From NCBI GenBank assembly GCA_027596075.1, contig JADGJC010000402.1, positions 7,075 through 31,656 on the forward strand: a DNA stretch of 24,582 nt, read 5' to 3'. The notes under the pieces were generated by a model. The model made no database searches. It worked only from the letters and a program-made list of their open reading frames with translations, and was not told where the DNA came from. Position numbers and translations under genes: made by a program. The stretch comes from Rhizophlyctis rosea. Its lineage: Eukaryota; Chytridiomycota; Chytridiomycetes; Rhizophlyctidales; Rhizophlyctidaceae. How positions within the stretch are numbered: position 1 is the stretch's first letter; every line of letters starts with the position of its first letter. Of this stretch, positions 1 to 17,809 are shown piece after piece.

Positions 1-6374
<6,374 letters not shown>

Positions 6375-6700
6375 TTCGGAGTGGGAGGTGGGTACTGGGT
6401 GGGAAAAGGGGGCGCGGGTTTGTGAGTGGATGGGAGTGTGAGGGAGTTGGGTGTTTGTGAGTGTGGGAAGGGGAGTGAGAGAGTGTTGGGTGAGAGTGTC
6501 AGTGCATTCCACGAGTGTGTGTATGTGTGCTGTTGTGCGTGTACTGTGTGAATATTGGCAGTGAGGGAATGAGGGTGAGACAGTGAGTGTGTGCCCAGAT
6601 GGGGATACCGTGAGAAAAAGAGGAGGCAGAGCACTGGCAGAGCTGCACAGTGTGCTTGTGGAGTGGAATTTGACGGGAAGGTGGTGATCACCCAATCAAT
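6375..6700. other. Low-complexity upstream region of the RecQ gene
   Basis: The plus strand is rich in GTG, GAG and GTGT runs (CA/CT-rich on the sense strand of RecQ), especially 6405-6600. It is the expected promoter and 5' leader of the helicase gene. I see no TATA box on the minus strand here. An open frame runs upstream to 6695, but it is low in complexity and precedes the conserved N-terminus, so I treat it as leader. Confidence 0.5.
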
Positions 6701-7596
6701 CCGAAAAGGGTCGAGATTGAATTTGGGGGAGGCAGACATAGGATGACTCACTCCAAGCCACGTCGCGCAAGGGTCCATGAAGGGTAAGGGTCCTTTGAAT
6801 GGTCGCCACTTCTGATGTGCTTGATGGATATGGATGGGCTTCAGCCATAGCTTGATAGTTTGGATTGGCCCACTGTATTCTCCTGATCCACGCTTGCGAA
6901 GACGAGTCTTGACAATAGCTGCAGACATTATGGCTTGATAAGCCCATAGGGACTGCATACCAATCCCTTCGAGTTGACCTGACCAGATCTGAATTCATTG
7001 TTCTTGCTAGTTGAACACTATGCTTGCAGATTACGCTGTCCCTGCATCTTGAAGTATCTTTTTGTTGATTGAGAAGCAAGTAAGAAGGGATCATCATGAT
7101 CAAGAAAAAGGAAGTACACAAAGACGGGGAGAATAGTGAGGATGGCCCATCATACTTGGCAGGTTCCGACCTCAAAGACTTCAGAGGGTTGGATGGGACC
7201 CAACTACGCTGGATACACCTTTCACACCATCCTTTCTGTACGATTCCATGGTTTGGGTGATTCAAAAGTTTCACCCGCTAGCACGACAAAGAGTCGTCGC
7301 AAACCAAAAAAAGGTATTTGTGCTCTATCTGAAGAAAACATGTCCGCATGCCCATCGCGAAAGGCGTGTGAAGGCTCTACGGAGACACAGCGCTATTTCA
7401 TATAGGCACGGATAGATGGTGAGATCCTTATATATCATTGCAAACAAACTGCACTAGTTCGGCACACAACGTCCAGGGTCGTTCCAAATGTGCTGCAAAA
7501 AAAGGAACACATGCCCAGCTTCTCCACATGCCCGCACTAGGGATACAAAAAAACCCTAAAGAAGGAATTGCATTGCAGTGTTACCATGTAGACAAT

Positions 7597-7615
7597 TGCA
7601 TTGTCTTACAATGCA
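7597..7615. repeat. Perfect 8-bp hairpin
   Basis: Arms TGCATTGT and ACAATGCA are separated by CTT. A further ATTGCATTG copy lies about 30 bases before, at 7567-7575, so this is a small cluster of the same word in both orientations. No coding context; function unknown. Confidence 0.6.
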
Positions 7616-9576
7616 GACGAAAGCATATTCCCTTCCCTCATCGAGAGGAAGAGGAAGGTCTGAATCTTGTTGGACCAAGGTAAATCAGGCTGGATCAGGT
7701 TGAGTAAGTCCCAATGATTTCACATTGTAACTTTTGCGGTGATCTGACCCCTTCGACGCCTCTCGGAAGGATGTGTTCACCTCCACTAGTGTTAGTAAGC
7801 AGTCAAAATTGGTGCAGCCACAATTTCTGCATGTACTCCGCTGATTAGACGGATCGTCGTTGTTGATTACTTTTTCGTTTTCTGTTCATGGTTTACTGAC
7901 CATCTGGGAACCTGTCGACAATGGTGTGCGACTTGAAGACAGCGTGCGAGACCCCATTTATCTTTTGATCATGAATGAAGGGCCAGACGCTTTCGCGTCA
8001 AAAAGGAACCTATTCGGCGTTAAAGCATTCCCCGGTAGAGCCTGAGACTATCCACTTCCGGTCATTTGGTTGCGGAGGATTGGTGTTGAACAAGGTCATC
8101 TTTCAAATGGGGTTCGGCCCTTTTTGGAAGTCTAATGATCCACGTAGAACGTACTTGCGACATTCAAAAGGTGCCAAAATTCCCAAAACGGGAGCAATGT
8201 GTACTATCTGTCTCGCCCGTTCTTGATCAGCGCTGGATGTGGAATCCTTGACTTGTACAGACGATGACGAAGACTCGGGAAGATTTGTTGGCGGTGTAAG
8301 GCTTCGGAATAGGTCTGAGGATGGAAATTTTGTTCTGGACCGAAACGGCCAAAAACTGGCAAAAAGTAAAGCTTCCCGGCGGGGTCACGTGATAATCAGC
8401 GTTGGCATCGATACCAGCGTTATACTTCCACAAGTATCGGTTCATGCATCACTGGCGATTGGGTACTGCCATTGGAGAAGCTTCCATTGGCTGGATGATA
8501 ATATTTAGTATATTTGGGTGGGGATGATAAGATTGAGATGTATCTACCGCAAAGTGGTGATGGACGCCGCATACCACCAGCTGGAACAAAAAGGACATCC
8601 ACCTCGTTCGGGTCAAGGTGACCTTGCGCCGCTCTTTGTTCCGGCGTTGCGGGAGGTCCTAAACGACGCTCCTATATGTCGACAAGGCGTTTGGAGAAAA
8701 GATCATGTTTTCGATGATACATGGGGAAGTTTGGCAACAGCCATACATTTCAATCTGTCGGTGTTACCTGCGAGACAACGACAAGCAAATAGAGATTGCC
8801 ATCAGTGTCCGGGCTTCCTGTGTACACTCGCTCTGAAATTTGTATTTCCATGGCAATCAATCCTCACAATCAACCCAGCACCATGGCTACATGGTTTGCA
8901 AATACATGTTTGCCCAGGTTTCGTAATAAGTATCATTTGGCGCTATGAGGGATGTCAAGCGGTGAGCTCCGCAGGGAAAAAAAGGTACACCGTAGCAGAA
9001 GAATCATTGTATGTCTTTTGGCAAGTTGGTGGTGCACTTAGGACAGTTGATATAGTGAGGTAGCTTGACGTTCTGCATGGGAGGTCATGGTAGGGCTTCC
9101 TGTAGTGATTCGTGCAGTTTTCGTGCGCCGGCAGTTTGCCCTGATGCGCGTGTGGGGACCTCTGTTGGCCGGTAATGGTTTAAGTGAAAGGCAGGGAGTG
9201 TTGGGTTTAAATTCATTGCATACATTGGGCGTGGTTGTGTGTCTTTGCAGGTCTTGGATTGCGCTAAGGCTGGTCTATCGTAAGCTTCCAATTTGTGTTT
9301 TGTTTTTCTGACTCCTTGCATCTCATGGAACCCTTGCGTAATGTGTGAATTGTGAAAGCATAAGACTTCTGCAGTGCCGGACAATAAGTGACAATATACG
9401 AGGGCGACCAGGCAAAAAGGGTGAACGCTCGACCTTCACAACGGAAAATATGGTAGAGTGCAATCTTGCGACCGAACTCAGCTGTGGCAGGACCTGTGGG
9501 CACTGTAGACACGTAGCGCGTCTCGAAGGCCACTCTGAGTGGATGAAGATGTACCATATGTCGCAGCTGAATGCCA

Positions 9577-9700
9577 ATGTAGGGCGTCATCAGAGCAGAA
9601 GAAAGAGCGGAAGTTTTCCAGGTCAGCGAATGATCGAGGCATATGTCGGGCGTCATCCGAAGGGCAAGGAGCCGAGTCCTCCAGGCAGATCGACGTGTCG
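9577..9700. repeat. Imperfect 66-base direct duplication
   Basis: The 15-base words at 9577-9591 and 9643-9657 differ by one base and are 66 bases apart; weaker similarity continues for about 40 bases after each. The spacing is 22 codons. In the plus frame it gives two VGRH[QP] units; in the minus frame it gives two W[RK]T..L.AL.MTP.I-like units. It could be a decayed minisatellite or a remnant of a repeat protein. I recognise no family. Confidence 0.45.
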
Positions 9701-12700
9701 GGGTTGTGCACATTGTGCACAGAGTTGGGGATCGGACATTGAAAACAATCAAGACACTGTTTGGCGCCACACATCCCTCTGGTTGGCTTAAAAAGGTACC
9801 GGTTGCACCATCATATGTCAAGATTTTGACGGTACAAACATTTTCCTATTCCCAGGCTCTACCGGCTCATCACCTTCGGCAAAACAAAAGCTTTCTCTCT
9901 GCCGTATGTGAGCAGTCAGTCTGACGATGATAGATTGGGCATGATGGTTGGATTGTTGCGGTCGACTCGGGGACGGAGATGCAGGTCTTCTCGTACCTGC
10001 AGCAACAGGAGCTGAATAGTGAAAGTGGAATACATAGCCGATGGGGAGAATCACGTCGGCGAGGTAGATGTCAAATACCACTGATCTGGACGGAAATCAC
10101 CCGTCATACTTGCGTACTGATGTATTTGGAGCCTCGAGTTCTTTTTGCCCCGCCCATCGCCTATGGGACCGGCCAAAAAGCAAATGATAGAGCACTGGCA
10201 TGCCGGAAAACCTGTCGAGATGTGTCAATCTTTTCGCAGGAAACGTTACTCATCGTACATTTTCTTCAATGATGATGCTTGTGTCCCGGAACTTCTGCTG
10301 CCGAAAGGGCAATCGGTCCTTCATCATGTCTTCGTTTGCAGCCATGGGGATACCTTGGAGAAGGATGGATGTATGTAAATGTGGACATGCGATAGGAAGG
10401 TGAGCGCCGACTGTCAGCGAAGTATCGGAACACAGAAGGGAAATTTTATCTTCATTTCTATTCTCTTATCGTGCGATGCTCATGCACCCCCGCTTGTGTG
10501 TCGCATAATACGCCCAAGTGAACTTCTTTTTTGTCCAAGAGCCTCGTGAGATACAATCCACCATGGTTTTGAAAATGAACGGAATCATGAATGGGGTAGC
10601 AAAAAGAAGCTTTATCAAAGTTTGTACCAGGGGATTGGCGGGTTTCATGCAATGCCGGTATCTATGCTGTTTAATTGCCATGTCCTTCGCATCGAAAGGT
10701 GGACAGAAGTGCACTGAGAAATAAGAGATGATGTGAGTTGTGACATCAACCCGCAATATTTTGACACGATAAACTGAAAAAAAGCAATATCTTGCAGAAG
10801 GGTTCGAATTGGACACATCTTGGTGGATGAGGGTTTACCTCATGTTTGGATGAATTTTTTGAACGTTGTACTGATACAGATGGGGGCCCAGGCGGAGGTA
10901 TGGACAAACTTTCACTAATTTTGTTTGAGGTTAGCGAGGTGGGAGTTTGCGCGAAGAAAAAGATCCATGTACGAGGCATACGTTGAGACGATCGAGGCCA
11001 GTCAAATTGGTCACTGTGCGTTTGACAGGTTGGATTTGAGGGCGTCGTCACTGGAACTGACTGTTGGAGATCGCTATGCAGCTCTTTCATCTTGATGTTC
11101 AAAAATGGAAGAGAGGAGCGATATATATATTGGACTTGAGGCGTTTGAATGACGATGAGCGTGTATTTCTTTTGATGTGTTGGATGTGCGGGCAGGTGGA
11201 CTGATCTACTTGATCTTGAGTTTCCGAAGCGCCAGGCACCAACCATTTGCGAAGGCAAAAAAGAATCGGAGCACTACGCAGATCATGATGAATCGGTAAT
11301 GTTCCGGAGCACCCGATTCACCCTAAATCTCTCCGGGGAGTTGGCTGCAGCTGATCATGTTTGGTTCAGGTGAAACTTAGTTACAAACGTTTTTCCGCTT
11401 CGCAGACGAGTCAATCAAGACGTACGCCCAGCAGAAAGAGGAGAGCACAAGCATCGGAGACTATGCAGGGCAATCATGTGAATGCAGACACCGACGCTCA
11501 GGTTGTTTACAAAAGAATGAGTTCAACTAGAAAACAATCGGATAAACTTACTCACACGTTCCATAAATGCGCAAAAGCTGTAGAACGCACCCATAAATGG
11601 GCGAGTGTAAAGAGAAACCATGGCTAGCGCATATTCATTGCCTTGCAAAATGTTTCATGTCGAATTGAGCAAGGCGATCTTCTGGAAAGAATGTCTTCAA
11701 ATGCGGCCATGTCATGGTACTTTGCGACTAATCTTTGGTAATTTCCACATCTTTCACGAGAATTCGGGGATGCCATCCACTATGTCTGTTCCTTTTGTTG
11801 AACCTGGTTCCGGAGCTGCTGAATTGGTGATGGGCTCTCAAAACCGGCCCGGTTTAGCTGCTCTTTCAATCTCATGGCTGGACATAGCTACCCCTATCAA
11901 TGGAAAGACGAATGCATCCATTATCGAGTCACTCCGTAGCCCTAATGCTTCTGTGGAGTGATTTCATGGACCATAGACGCAATACGGAGTATACTGGCAG
12001 CGACTGATGCGTCCATACGTGTCAGTCAACGCGTCTTAGTACGAAAGAACCTGGAAAATTGCTGAACCGATGGTAGGAAACCTCAAGAGCGCTGGACAAC
12101 CGCCCCACACGCGCACCAAAAGGGAGCTCTCACTGTGCATCGTGTGCCCGACAGGAAATTTTAACGCAGCTTTCCGTAAGAGCGAGTGACTGCACATACC
12201 CGGTGTCTTGCACTCTGCCGTGCGGAACAGGTAGTCTTGTCCGTTTCTTGGAGACTTATGTTAGTGGTGCAGCAGCTAGCTTGGCTGTCCCCGGTGATAT
12301 TGCCCAAGTGAGAGCCACCTGACTTTGCTTTCTATAATCCATCACACTTGCCTTCAAGAAAAGATTTGACCAAGGTCACATTGAAGAAAACGGATGTATG
12401 CGAGGCCCCTCGAGTCCTATTTTGACCAAAGAGCTGATGGTAACGCAAAGTGGTCAGCCCGGCGTCAAATGGTTCCACGATATTCTACAGACGGCTAATA
12501 TGATCAAAAAGTATTGCTTGCATTGGTGGTGCAAAAACCCATAGATCGGAAGGGACGACGCCCATCTTCTTTCTTGCCGATTTCTGCAAGTCGCAAACAA
12601 TAATGTTAACCGCCCGACGTGGCCTGCTGACTACACGGGTACTGCCAAGTGGGGTGATTTGACGGACGATCACATCCAAAAAAAGGGACAGGATGTTTCG

Positions 12701-14517
12701 GATGGCATTTCGACATCTCCTGCCCCGGGATGCAAGTCATGACATGAAGGGCCTGATAGTACGGGTGGGGTGCCTTCAATATATCTCGGGAATGACATGA
12801 TTCTCAATCTATTCCGATGAAAAAAAAAAAAGTATCTGACACGCACTGGGGATCGGAGATGGAGACTTCATTAAAATGCTTGCACGAGTACACCCTCGTA
12901 TTTGGAACGACAGTGACGACCGACTGTGAGGTGAACATGACGTCAGACTCGCGAGCTTTGACCATCAACCACCCAAGGGATTCTTAGTGACCTTACCCAG
13001 CTCTTTGTTCATCTTGATCCGGAGGTCGCGAAGTAATGCCACCCGCCCGGCTTGTGGACTGGGGCAGTTGTGAATTCCAAGATCCATCCGAAAACTTTTC
13101 GATAAGGTTACATTCCTACATGAAGAAAATGAGTCCGGAACGGCACTCCCCATTGCACTTTCTGCTTCTGATCCAGCAGAGTGCACAACGATACTGGTTA
13201 CAAACATGACGCAAACGTTTTTGAGGGGAGATTACGTCCATGATTGCGCAACGTGAGGGGAGAAGCATATGCATTGAGCAAAAAAAAGGGATAGACAGGA
13301 GCAGAGTGATGGTTGTATGTTCCAGCAAGTGGTGCTACACTCGTGACCGTTGCAAACCGGTGGACGTTTCAGATCAGAAGCTGGTTTGAGGCTCTGGGCT
13401 CGTAAATGGAATATTCACATTGAGTAAATGCATTTGATATGCTGGTGCCGGGAGAGAAATTGATGTTTCTCCTCTGCGCACTTAGGTGGAGTTGAATTGG
13501 GATTGTATGGGAGCGAGTGTTGCATTTTGTTATATTGCGTCGTGTTGTGTGTCCTTCCAGGTGTTAACTGATTGCCATGACGGGTCAATGGGGAGCATGT
13601 CCTTGCGGTGACTTTTTTTCTTGCCATTATTTTGACAGCTTTCATCTGGCAAAACCATTGTGCAAACTGGTCACTTGATCAAGCAAGAAGTCCTGAAATT
13701 TGGAACGATGTATCGGCCGTCAGAACGAAAAGTAAATGGAGTGAGGACGTGATCATCATGTGAAATGAACCGTAGAGTGCAACTGGCATGACCGAATTTG
13801 GTCAGGACAGGACGATAGCTTGGACGTGTTGTTGTATTAAGGGCCATGTGGGCTCACAAAGAAACATAAATATTCCGCCGATTGCATACAATGAGGCGAA
13901 TCATACGCGGCTGAATTCATAGAAGCTCACAGGAATATTTTCCTCTTGGCAAGCCCTCTCAACTTCCAAGACATTGTGTAGATGCATAATGTGCATATGT
14001 GTGGATTGCCGCATTTTTTTGGAGGTAGTTTTTAACACCCTCCAGACAGAGGGTGCCTTTTAATGCATCTGCCAGCCGTTGATGCACAGGCCCGCCTTAG
14101 CTGTTCTTAACCGGATAGCTGCAAATCGGATTGAAAAATTTGAGTGAGCCATTGAGGCACCACATCCGCATTCCGCCACATTATGTGCACGAAATGTCGT
14201 CCGGCGTATTGCTGTGTCCTGTATGCCTGTGATTCGGTGACGGTCGAGGCTTGTATATTGATGGCAAAGAAAAATCTCACTTTTTTAGTCGGCTCAACCG
14301 TCAAGATTGCAGAAGGGGGAAGGGTCCGGATGGGGATGTTACGACTTGAACTCCTTATCTGCACCCGAAACTACACCGATATATCGAATATTGATACTTC
14401 TGACCAAAAGCTCCGATATTACCGTGGTAAGAGTCCGAGATCGGCTTGTCCAGGTGCGATCCATCAAGCAAATTTGGCGATGTATATTCTTTTAAGCGCG
14501 TGTATACGATAAGAGCG

Positions 14518-14528
14518 TATAAGAGCCC
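14518..14528 (+). promoter_or_regulatory. TATA-like core element TATAAGAGCCC
   Basis: The same 11 bases occur at 24330-24340 as part of a TATATAAG box. Here the element lies 41 bases before the ATG of a 150-codon open frame. Tentative. Confidence 0.3.
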
Positions 14529-14558
14529 TGGGCGGAAACTAGAACGAGAGGACGGCTA

Positions 14559-15011
14559 ATGTTGACCTCCCGAGTGGAAAGATTGACTGGTTTAGTCTGT
14601 GATCAGCATTTGGGGTTTGGGAGGCAGATGATGTGCACCACTTTCGCACAGTGCAGAGCGAGGATGCGTCAATCAAGACCATTTGTCTGGCTTCAGCATA
14701 AAGCGGGGAACATTTTGAGGCCATATGCAGCATGTTGTTTGCAGGATGATTACACAAAAAAGCTCCAAAGATGCAAAACACAGCAAGAGGAACGCAGGAA
14801 GCTGACTAAGTCGTTGAGAGACATCAGCGTCTCTTGTGTTACATACTTTACCCTGCAGGAAGTTGCAGGAGGGGCTGAGCAGAGAAGGCGGGACCGGAGG
14901 GCTCAGACAGCACCGTGGCTCTTTGACCTCCTTCATGATGCTTGGGCATCACGCAGCCTCCCACCGGAAGGCTTGCAGATCCGCTGTCCATGGACAAATC
15001 CCGCGCATTGA
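14559..15011 (+). CDS. Unassigned 150-codon ORF behind a TATA-like element
   Basis: A single open frame of 150 codons from ATG at 14559 to the stop at 15009-15011. The predicted protein is rich in Arg, Cys and Gln, with a basic, probably helical middle (residues about 68-90, KLQRCKTQQEERRKL) and no motif I recognise. The only support beyond being open is the TATAAGAGCCC element 41 bases before the ATG, and its position between a gene-poor region and the start of the PLC-like gene. It may equally be a chance frame or part of that gene's upstream region. No function is proposed. Confidence 0.2.
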   Translation: MLTSRVERLTGLVCDQHLGFGRQMMCTTFAQCRARMRQSRPFVWLQHKAGNILRPYAACCLQDDYTKKLQRCKTQQEERRKLTKSLRDISVSCVTYFTLQEVAGGAEQRRRDRRAQTAPWLFDLLHDAWASRSLPPEGLQIRCPWTNPAH

Positions 15012-15094
15012 TCTATGCGCCACCAACCCACATCTACTTCTCTCCGGAAGCCTTCCACCAAAGCACAGCAAGCATCTCCAACGCCCCCCTCATA

Positions 15095-15111
15095 CACTTT
15101 TTATAAAAGTG
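15095..15111 (+). promoter_or_regulatory. TATA box of the PLC-like gene inside a dyad
   Basis: TATAAAA at 15102-15108, 79 bases before the ATG at 15181. It lies inside a perfect inverted repeat, CACTTTT and AAAAGTG around TAT. The position fits a core promoter with a leader of roughly 40-50 bases. Confidence 0.6.
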
Positions 15112-15180
15112 ACGCCCCTTCCCCCTTGCAACACTTCCGACGACGCACATCAAATAACAACTTTGCAGACGCAGCTCAAT

Positions 15181-17809
15181 ATGCCTCTTCTCCCCGGTGT
15201 AACGCTCAATGATGAGACGCTGTACGATGATGTGCCTTACAACCAGGTATCGTCAACAATTTGAACAGGAGATGCCTGCATGTTTTTCTTTGTGCTCCCA
15301 GCATTGCTCCACAAATGCGACCTGAGACTTATTTTCATTCCTCAGATCACCTACGCAATGGCCCACGATTCCCACACGGGAATGAACTCCGACCCCTCCA
15401 ACACCGCCGTTGACCAATCCGAAGATGTCTACCACCAGTTGCAAGGCGGTATCCGCGTCCTCCGAATCAATACAGGCAGCGGGTATGACCAATGGCCTGG
15501 TCGTGTTATTCTGAGGCACAACGACCCAGGAAGTCTGGCTGAGGCTGCATCGAAACTGATGGGAAAGGGAGGCCTGTTCTTTGGGATGTTGGACGATTAT
15601 CTGAAGGATGTGAAGCGATTTTTGGATGAGAACCCTAATGCTCTTGGTGATTATCTGTTATCTGTTTGGTGGAAGGGGGTGATATGTATGGGCGGAAAAG
15701 CCGTAGTGAGCAAGAAAAGCCCTCCCTCGGGATTATTAAAACTATCCACACCGGTTTTCGCTACCCAGTTACGATCATCGACGAAGGTGGTCCCGTCGGT
15801 GGTCAAACGTCCTCCCAGCATCACAACCAGTTTATCCAAGTGTTTTACGACGTGTTTGGTGGCATCGACATTCTCTTCTCGCCCGAGGTGTTTGGTTACA
15901 TAGCAAGAGACGTCTACAAGATGGACCCTTGGCCCACCCCCCGTGAGATAAAAGTGAAAGATTACCGCATTGTTCTTTTCAAGAACCCGGACCCGGATGT
16001 GGATTGGGGTCGCATGCTCCCCAGGAAGAGTTACGCGGAGAATCCGTATGCCAGTAAGAAATGTTTACTTCATGTGTTTTCCTTACTGTTGAAATTTATT
16101 CAGTGCGACCTATTCCGCCATACCGCACACCTTACAAGTCCTCAAATTACAGATAAGGCAGACAGGGACCAACGACCCTGGTGGCTAAAGGTCCGTCCAA
16201 ACGATCAGGGCAACCTAATAGCTGATGATGTCGGGAACATCCTAAAGAACATTATGATGCCCTCGGATCAGTTTGACCGTGCTTTAGCTGATGGGGAAAA
16301 AGCAATCCATGACGCCGTTTTCAGCGTTTTCTTGTTCAAGTACGTGTTTTCGGTCATTACTCCTATGGCGCATAGTTGTGTACATCAAGTTTGACGCCGT
16401 TCTGTCTTCCGCAGCCACTTCTACTACGACAAACTTCACGGGCCTGCAGAGTTGTGAGTTCTTCGTCCCATTTGGGCATACTTTCATTTCGAATCTTTCA
16501 ATCCCTTATAATCATTGTTTTCAAACCCATCAGGGCTGGCATGTTTGGAGGCGACCCGATTCTTCAAGCGAGCAGAGAGTACAGCGTGTAAGGAACTTGT
16601 TGTTCGATTCCGCTGTGGTGACGCAGACGGAATCAGGATCTTACATGCTCCCCTTCTGTGCCAGGTGGGGTGTTGGTGATTTGATAATCGAAAGCACCCT
16701 TCGAGCTTGGTTTGCAGTTTATGCGCGGAACAGGAAACCGAACTTCAGTGAGTTTTCCGATTTGCCTAACCCATCGTTGCTCATTCTGTTGTCGGATGGC
16801 ACCCGCGGAGTCCCTTTATTAATCAGCTTAATTCGCCCACACACCAGTCAATACCGATTTCTACCAAGGAGAGAATGGATATACGTCATACTTGATTTAT
16901 CTGGTAAACCTTATGAACAGCGTAAGTTCCTTTCTGTTTCTTTATTTTGTATCTTATGATGTTCTCCTACGGACCTCTCTGATTTACACCAAACGATACC
17001 AACACTCTCGCAGTCTAAAACTCCATCAGAAGCTGCGCGTAAAGTCCACGACGACAAGAAAGTTGTCATTGCTGACACAAACATCGTCATTGGTGAATTG
17101 TAAGTACTCCCACAGCTTTGAGAACGCCTTCCACTTTCCCTCTTACCATTCTTCCGCGCATATGAATTCTGCATTCAGCTACTGGCTCAACGTCATCTGG
17201 AACACACGCGACCGCCTCACCTGGAACACCGCAACCCAGCAAGCCACGCTCGCCCCTCCAAACGACACCGATCCCTACCAACAATGGCGGGTCATATATA
17301 ACTTACCCGCGGCAGGGTTGGCACTTTGGAATATTGGCGGGCGAGTTAAGCTGCAATTCCCATCGAAAGAAGCTTTGAGTTCCCCCTGCACGGGTGTACC
17401 AGCAAACTACTACCCGCTGAAGGATTCCGCTACAAGGGAGGAGCTTTATGCGAGGAGTGGGTTAGAGTTTAGGCCGCATGAGATGGATGGTGCGACGAGG
17501 ATTCTGATTAGGATGAGTGCCGATAAGGGGTATCATTTGGAGACTGAGGGGCATGTTTCGCCGGTGAGTGGCTTGCCTTTTTTTCGCTTCAGCCAAGACG
17601 CTTGAGTTCATTTCTTCTTACTCACAAATTAGACCGGCGCCCGTGTGTTCCTTGCGGAATGGCATAATGTGTAAGTAGGCTCTGGCTGGCGTTAGGGAAG
17701 AATGTTACGATTTTTCCACTCACTTGTCGCTTTTTTTCCAAGGGCGCAACAACATTGGACATTCACTACCGTTCCGGCTTCGTTGCAAAGTACGATTCCA
17801 TTTGCGTAG
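15181..17809 (+). CDS. PI-PLC-like phosphodiesterase with C-terminal QxW beta-trefoil-like domain
   Basis: The N-terminal part resembles the PI-PLC X-like TIM-barrel superfamily, which cleaves phosphodiester bonds of inositol lipids or related substrates. It has MAHDSH (His29 or His32), GGIRVLRIN, LRHND (His80) and YLKDVKRFLDENPNA, followed in the next open frame by VICLVEGGD and SPEVFGYIA. The C-terminal part (from LTWNTATQQ, 17216) has LTWN, QQWRV and QQHWTF motifs typical of QxW beta-trefoil, lectin-like folds; I infer carbohydrate or lipid-surface binding. No signal peptide or membrane segment is visible, so it is probably intracellular. Exons: 15181-15246, 15346-16053, 16153-16339, 16415-16453, 16534-16587, 16665-16747, 16848-16921, 17014-17099, 17179-17563, 17633-17670, 17743-17809. 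All junctions are in phase, but exon 2 changes frame near 15647-15656. The product would be about 585-591 residues if that is resolved. The substrate is unknown. Confidence 0.75.
15643..15680 (+). other. Frame break inside exon 2 of the PLC-like gene
   Basis: Up to 15646 the PLC-like frame reads FLDENPNAL; the next conserved piece, VICLVEGGD, is in a different frame that is open only after a stop at 15648-15650. The spliced length is 2 modulo 3. Local sequence holds a 7-base tandem repeat (TTATCTG twice). Explanations: an 11-base insertion or other indel, an assembly error, or a 29-base GT...AG microintron at 15647-15675, which is very short and would remove the expected beta strand. I cannot choose from sequence alone. 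Confidence 0.6.

Larger units (their letters stand above)
6701..14517. other. Gene-poor region with no recognisable gene
   Basis: About 7.8 kb lies between two intron-dense genes. The longest open frames are 8518-9063 (+), 9264-9821 (-), 10746-11258 (-) and 11620-11961 (+). None shows a motif I know, none extends through plausible splice sites into a longer product, and open frames overlap on opposite strands. Scattered A-tracts occur, the longest 12 A at 12820-12831. I see no terminal inverted repeats, LTRs, transposase or reverse transcriptase motifs. It may hold decayed elements, noncoding RNA or fast-evolving orphan genes that sequence reading alone cannot show. Confidence 0.5.

Noticed and set aside
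8386..8391. CACGTG palindrome (bHLH-type site)
   Set aside because: A single six-base site far from any recognised gene start.
8518..9063. 181-codon plus-strand ORF
   Set aside because: No motif, no promoter element and no extension by splicing; isolated in a gene-poor region.
9264..9821. 185-codon minus-strand ORF
   Set aside because: Overlaps a long open frame on the other strand; no recognisable family. Only its internal duplication is reported.
10800..10820. GGTTCGAATT resembling a tRNA T-arm
   Set aside because: No acceptor stem, D-arm or anticodon stem can be folded around it.
11620..11961. 113-codon plus-strand ORF
   Set aside because: No motif or context to support a gene; chance length is plausible in about 8 kb.
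14036..14055. CACCCTC/GAGGGTG hairpin
   Set aside because: A seven-base stem with no downstream T-run or gene; may be chance in this length.
7300..14800. Many A5-A12 tracts preceded by C or G on the plus strand
   Set aside because: A-tracts outnumber T-tracts by roughly two to one by eye, but there is no regular spacing; not convincing as a signal.
16588..16664. Alternative coding reading (RFRCGDADGIRILHA) in the PLC-like gene
   Set aside because: Looks protein-like, but its frame cannot be joined to the preceding exon; treating it as a 77-base intron keeps phase on both sides.
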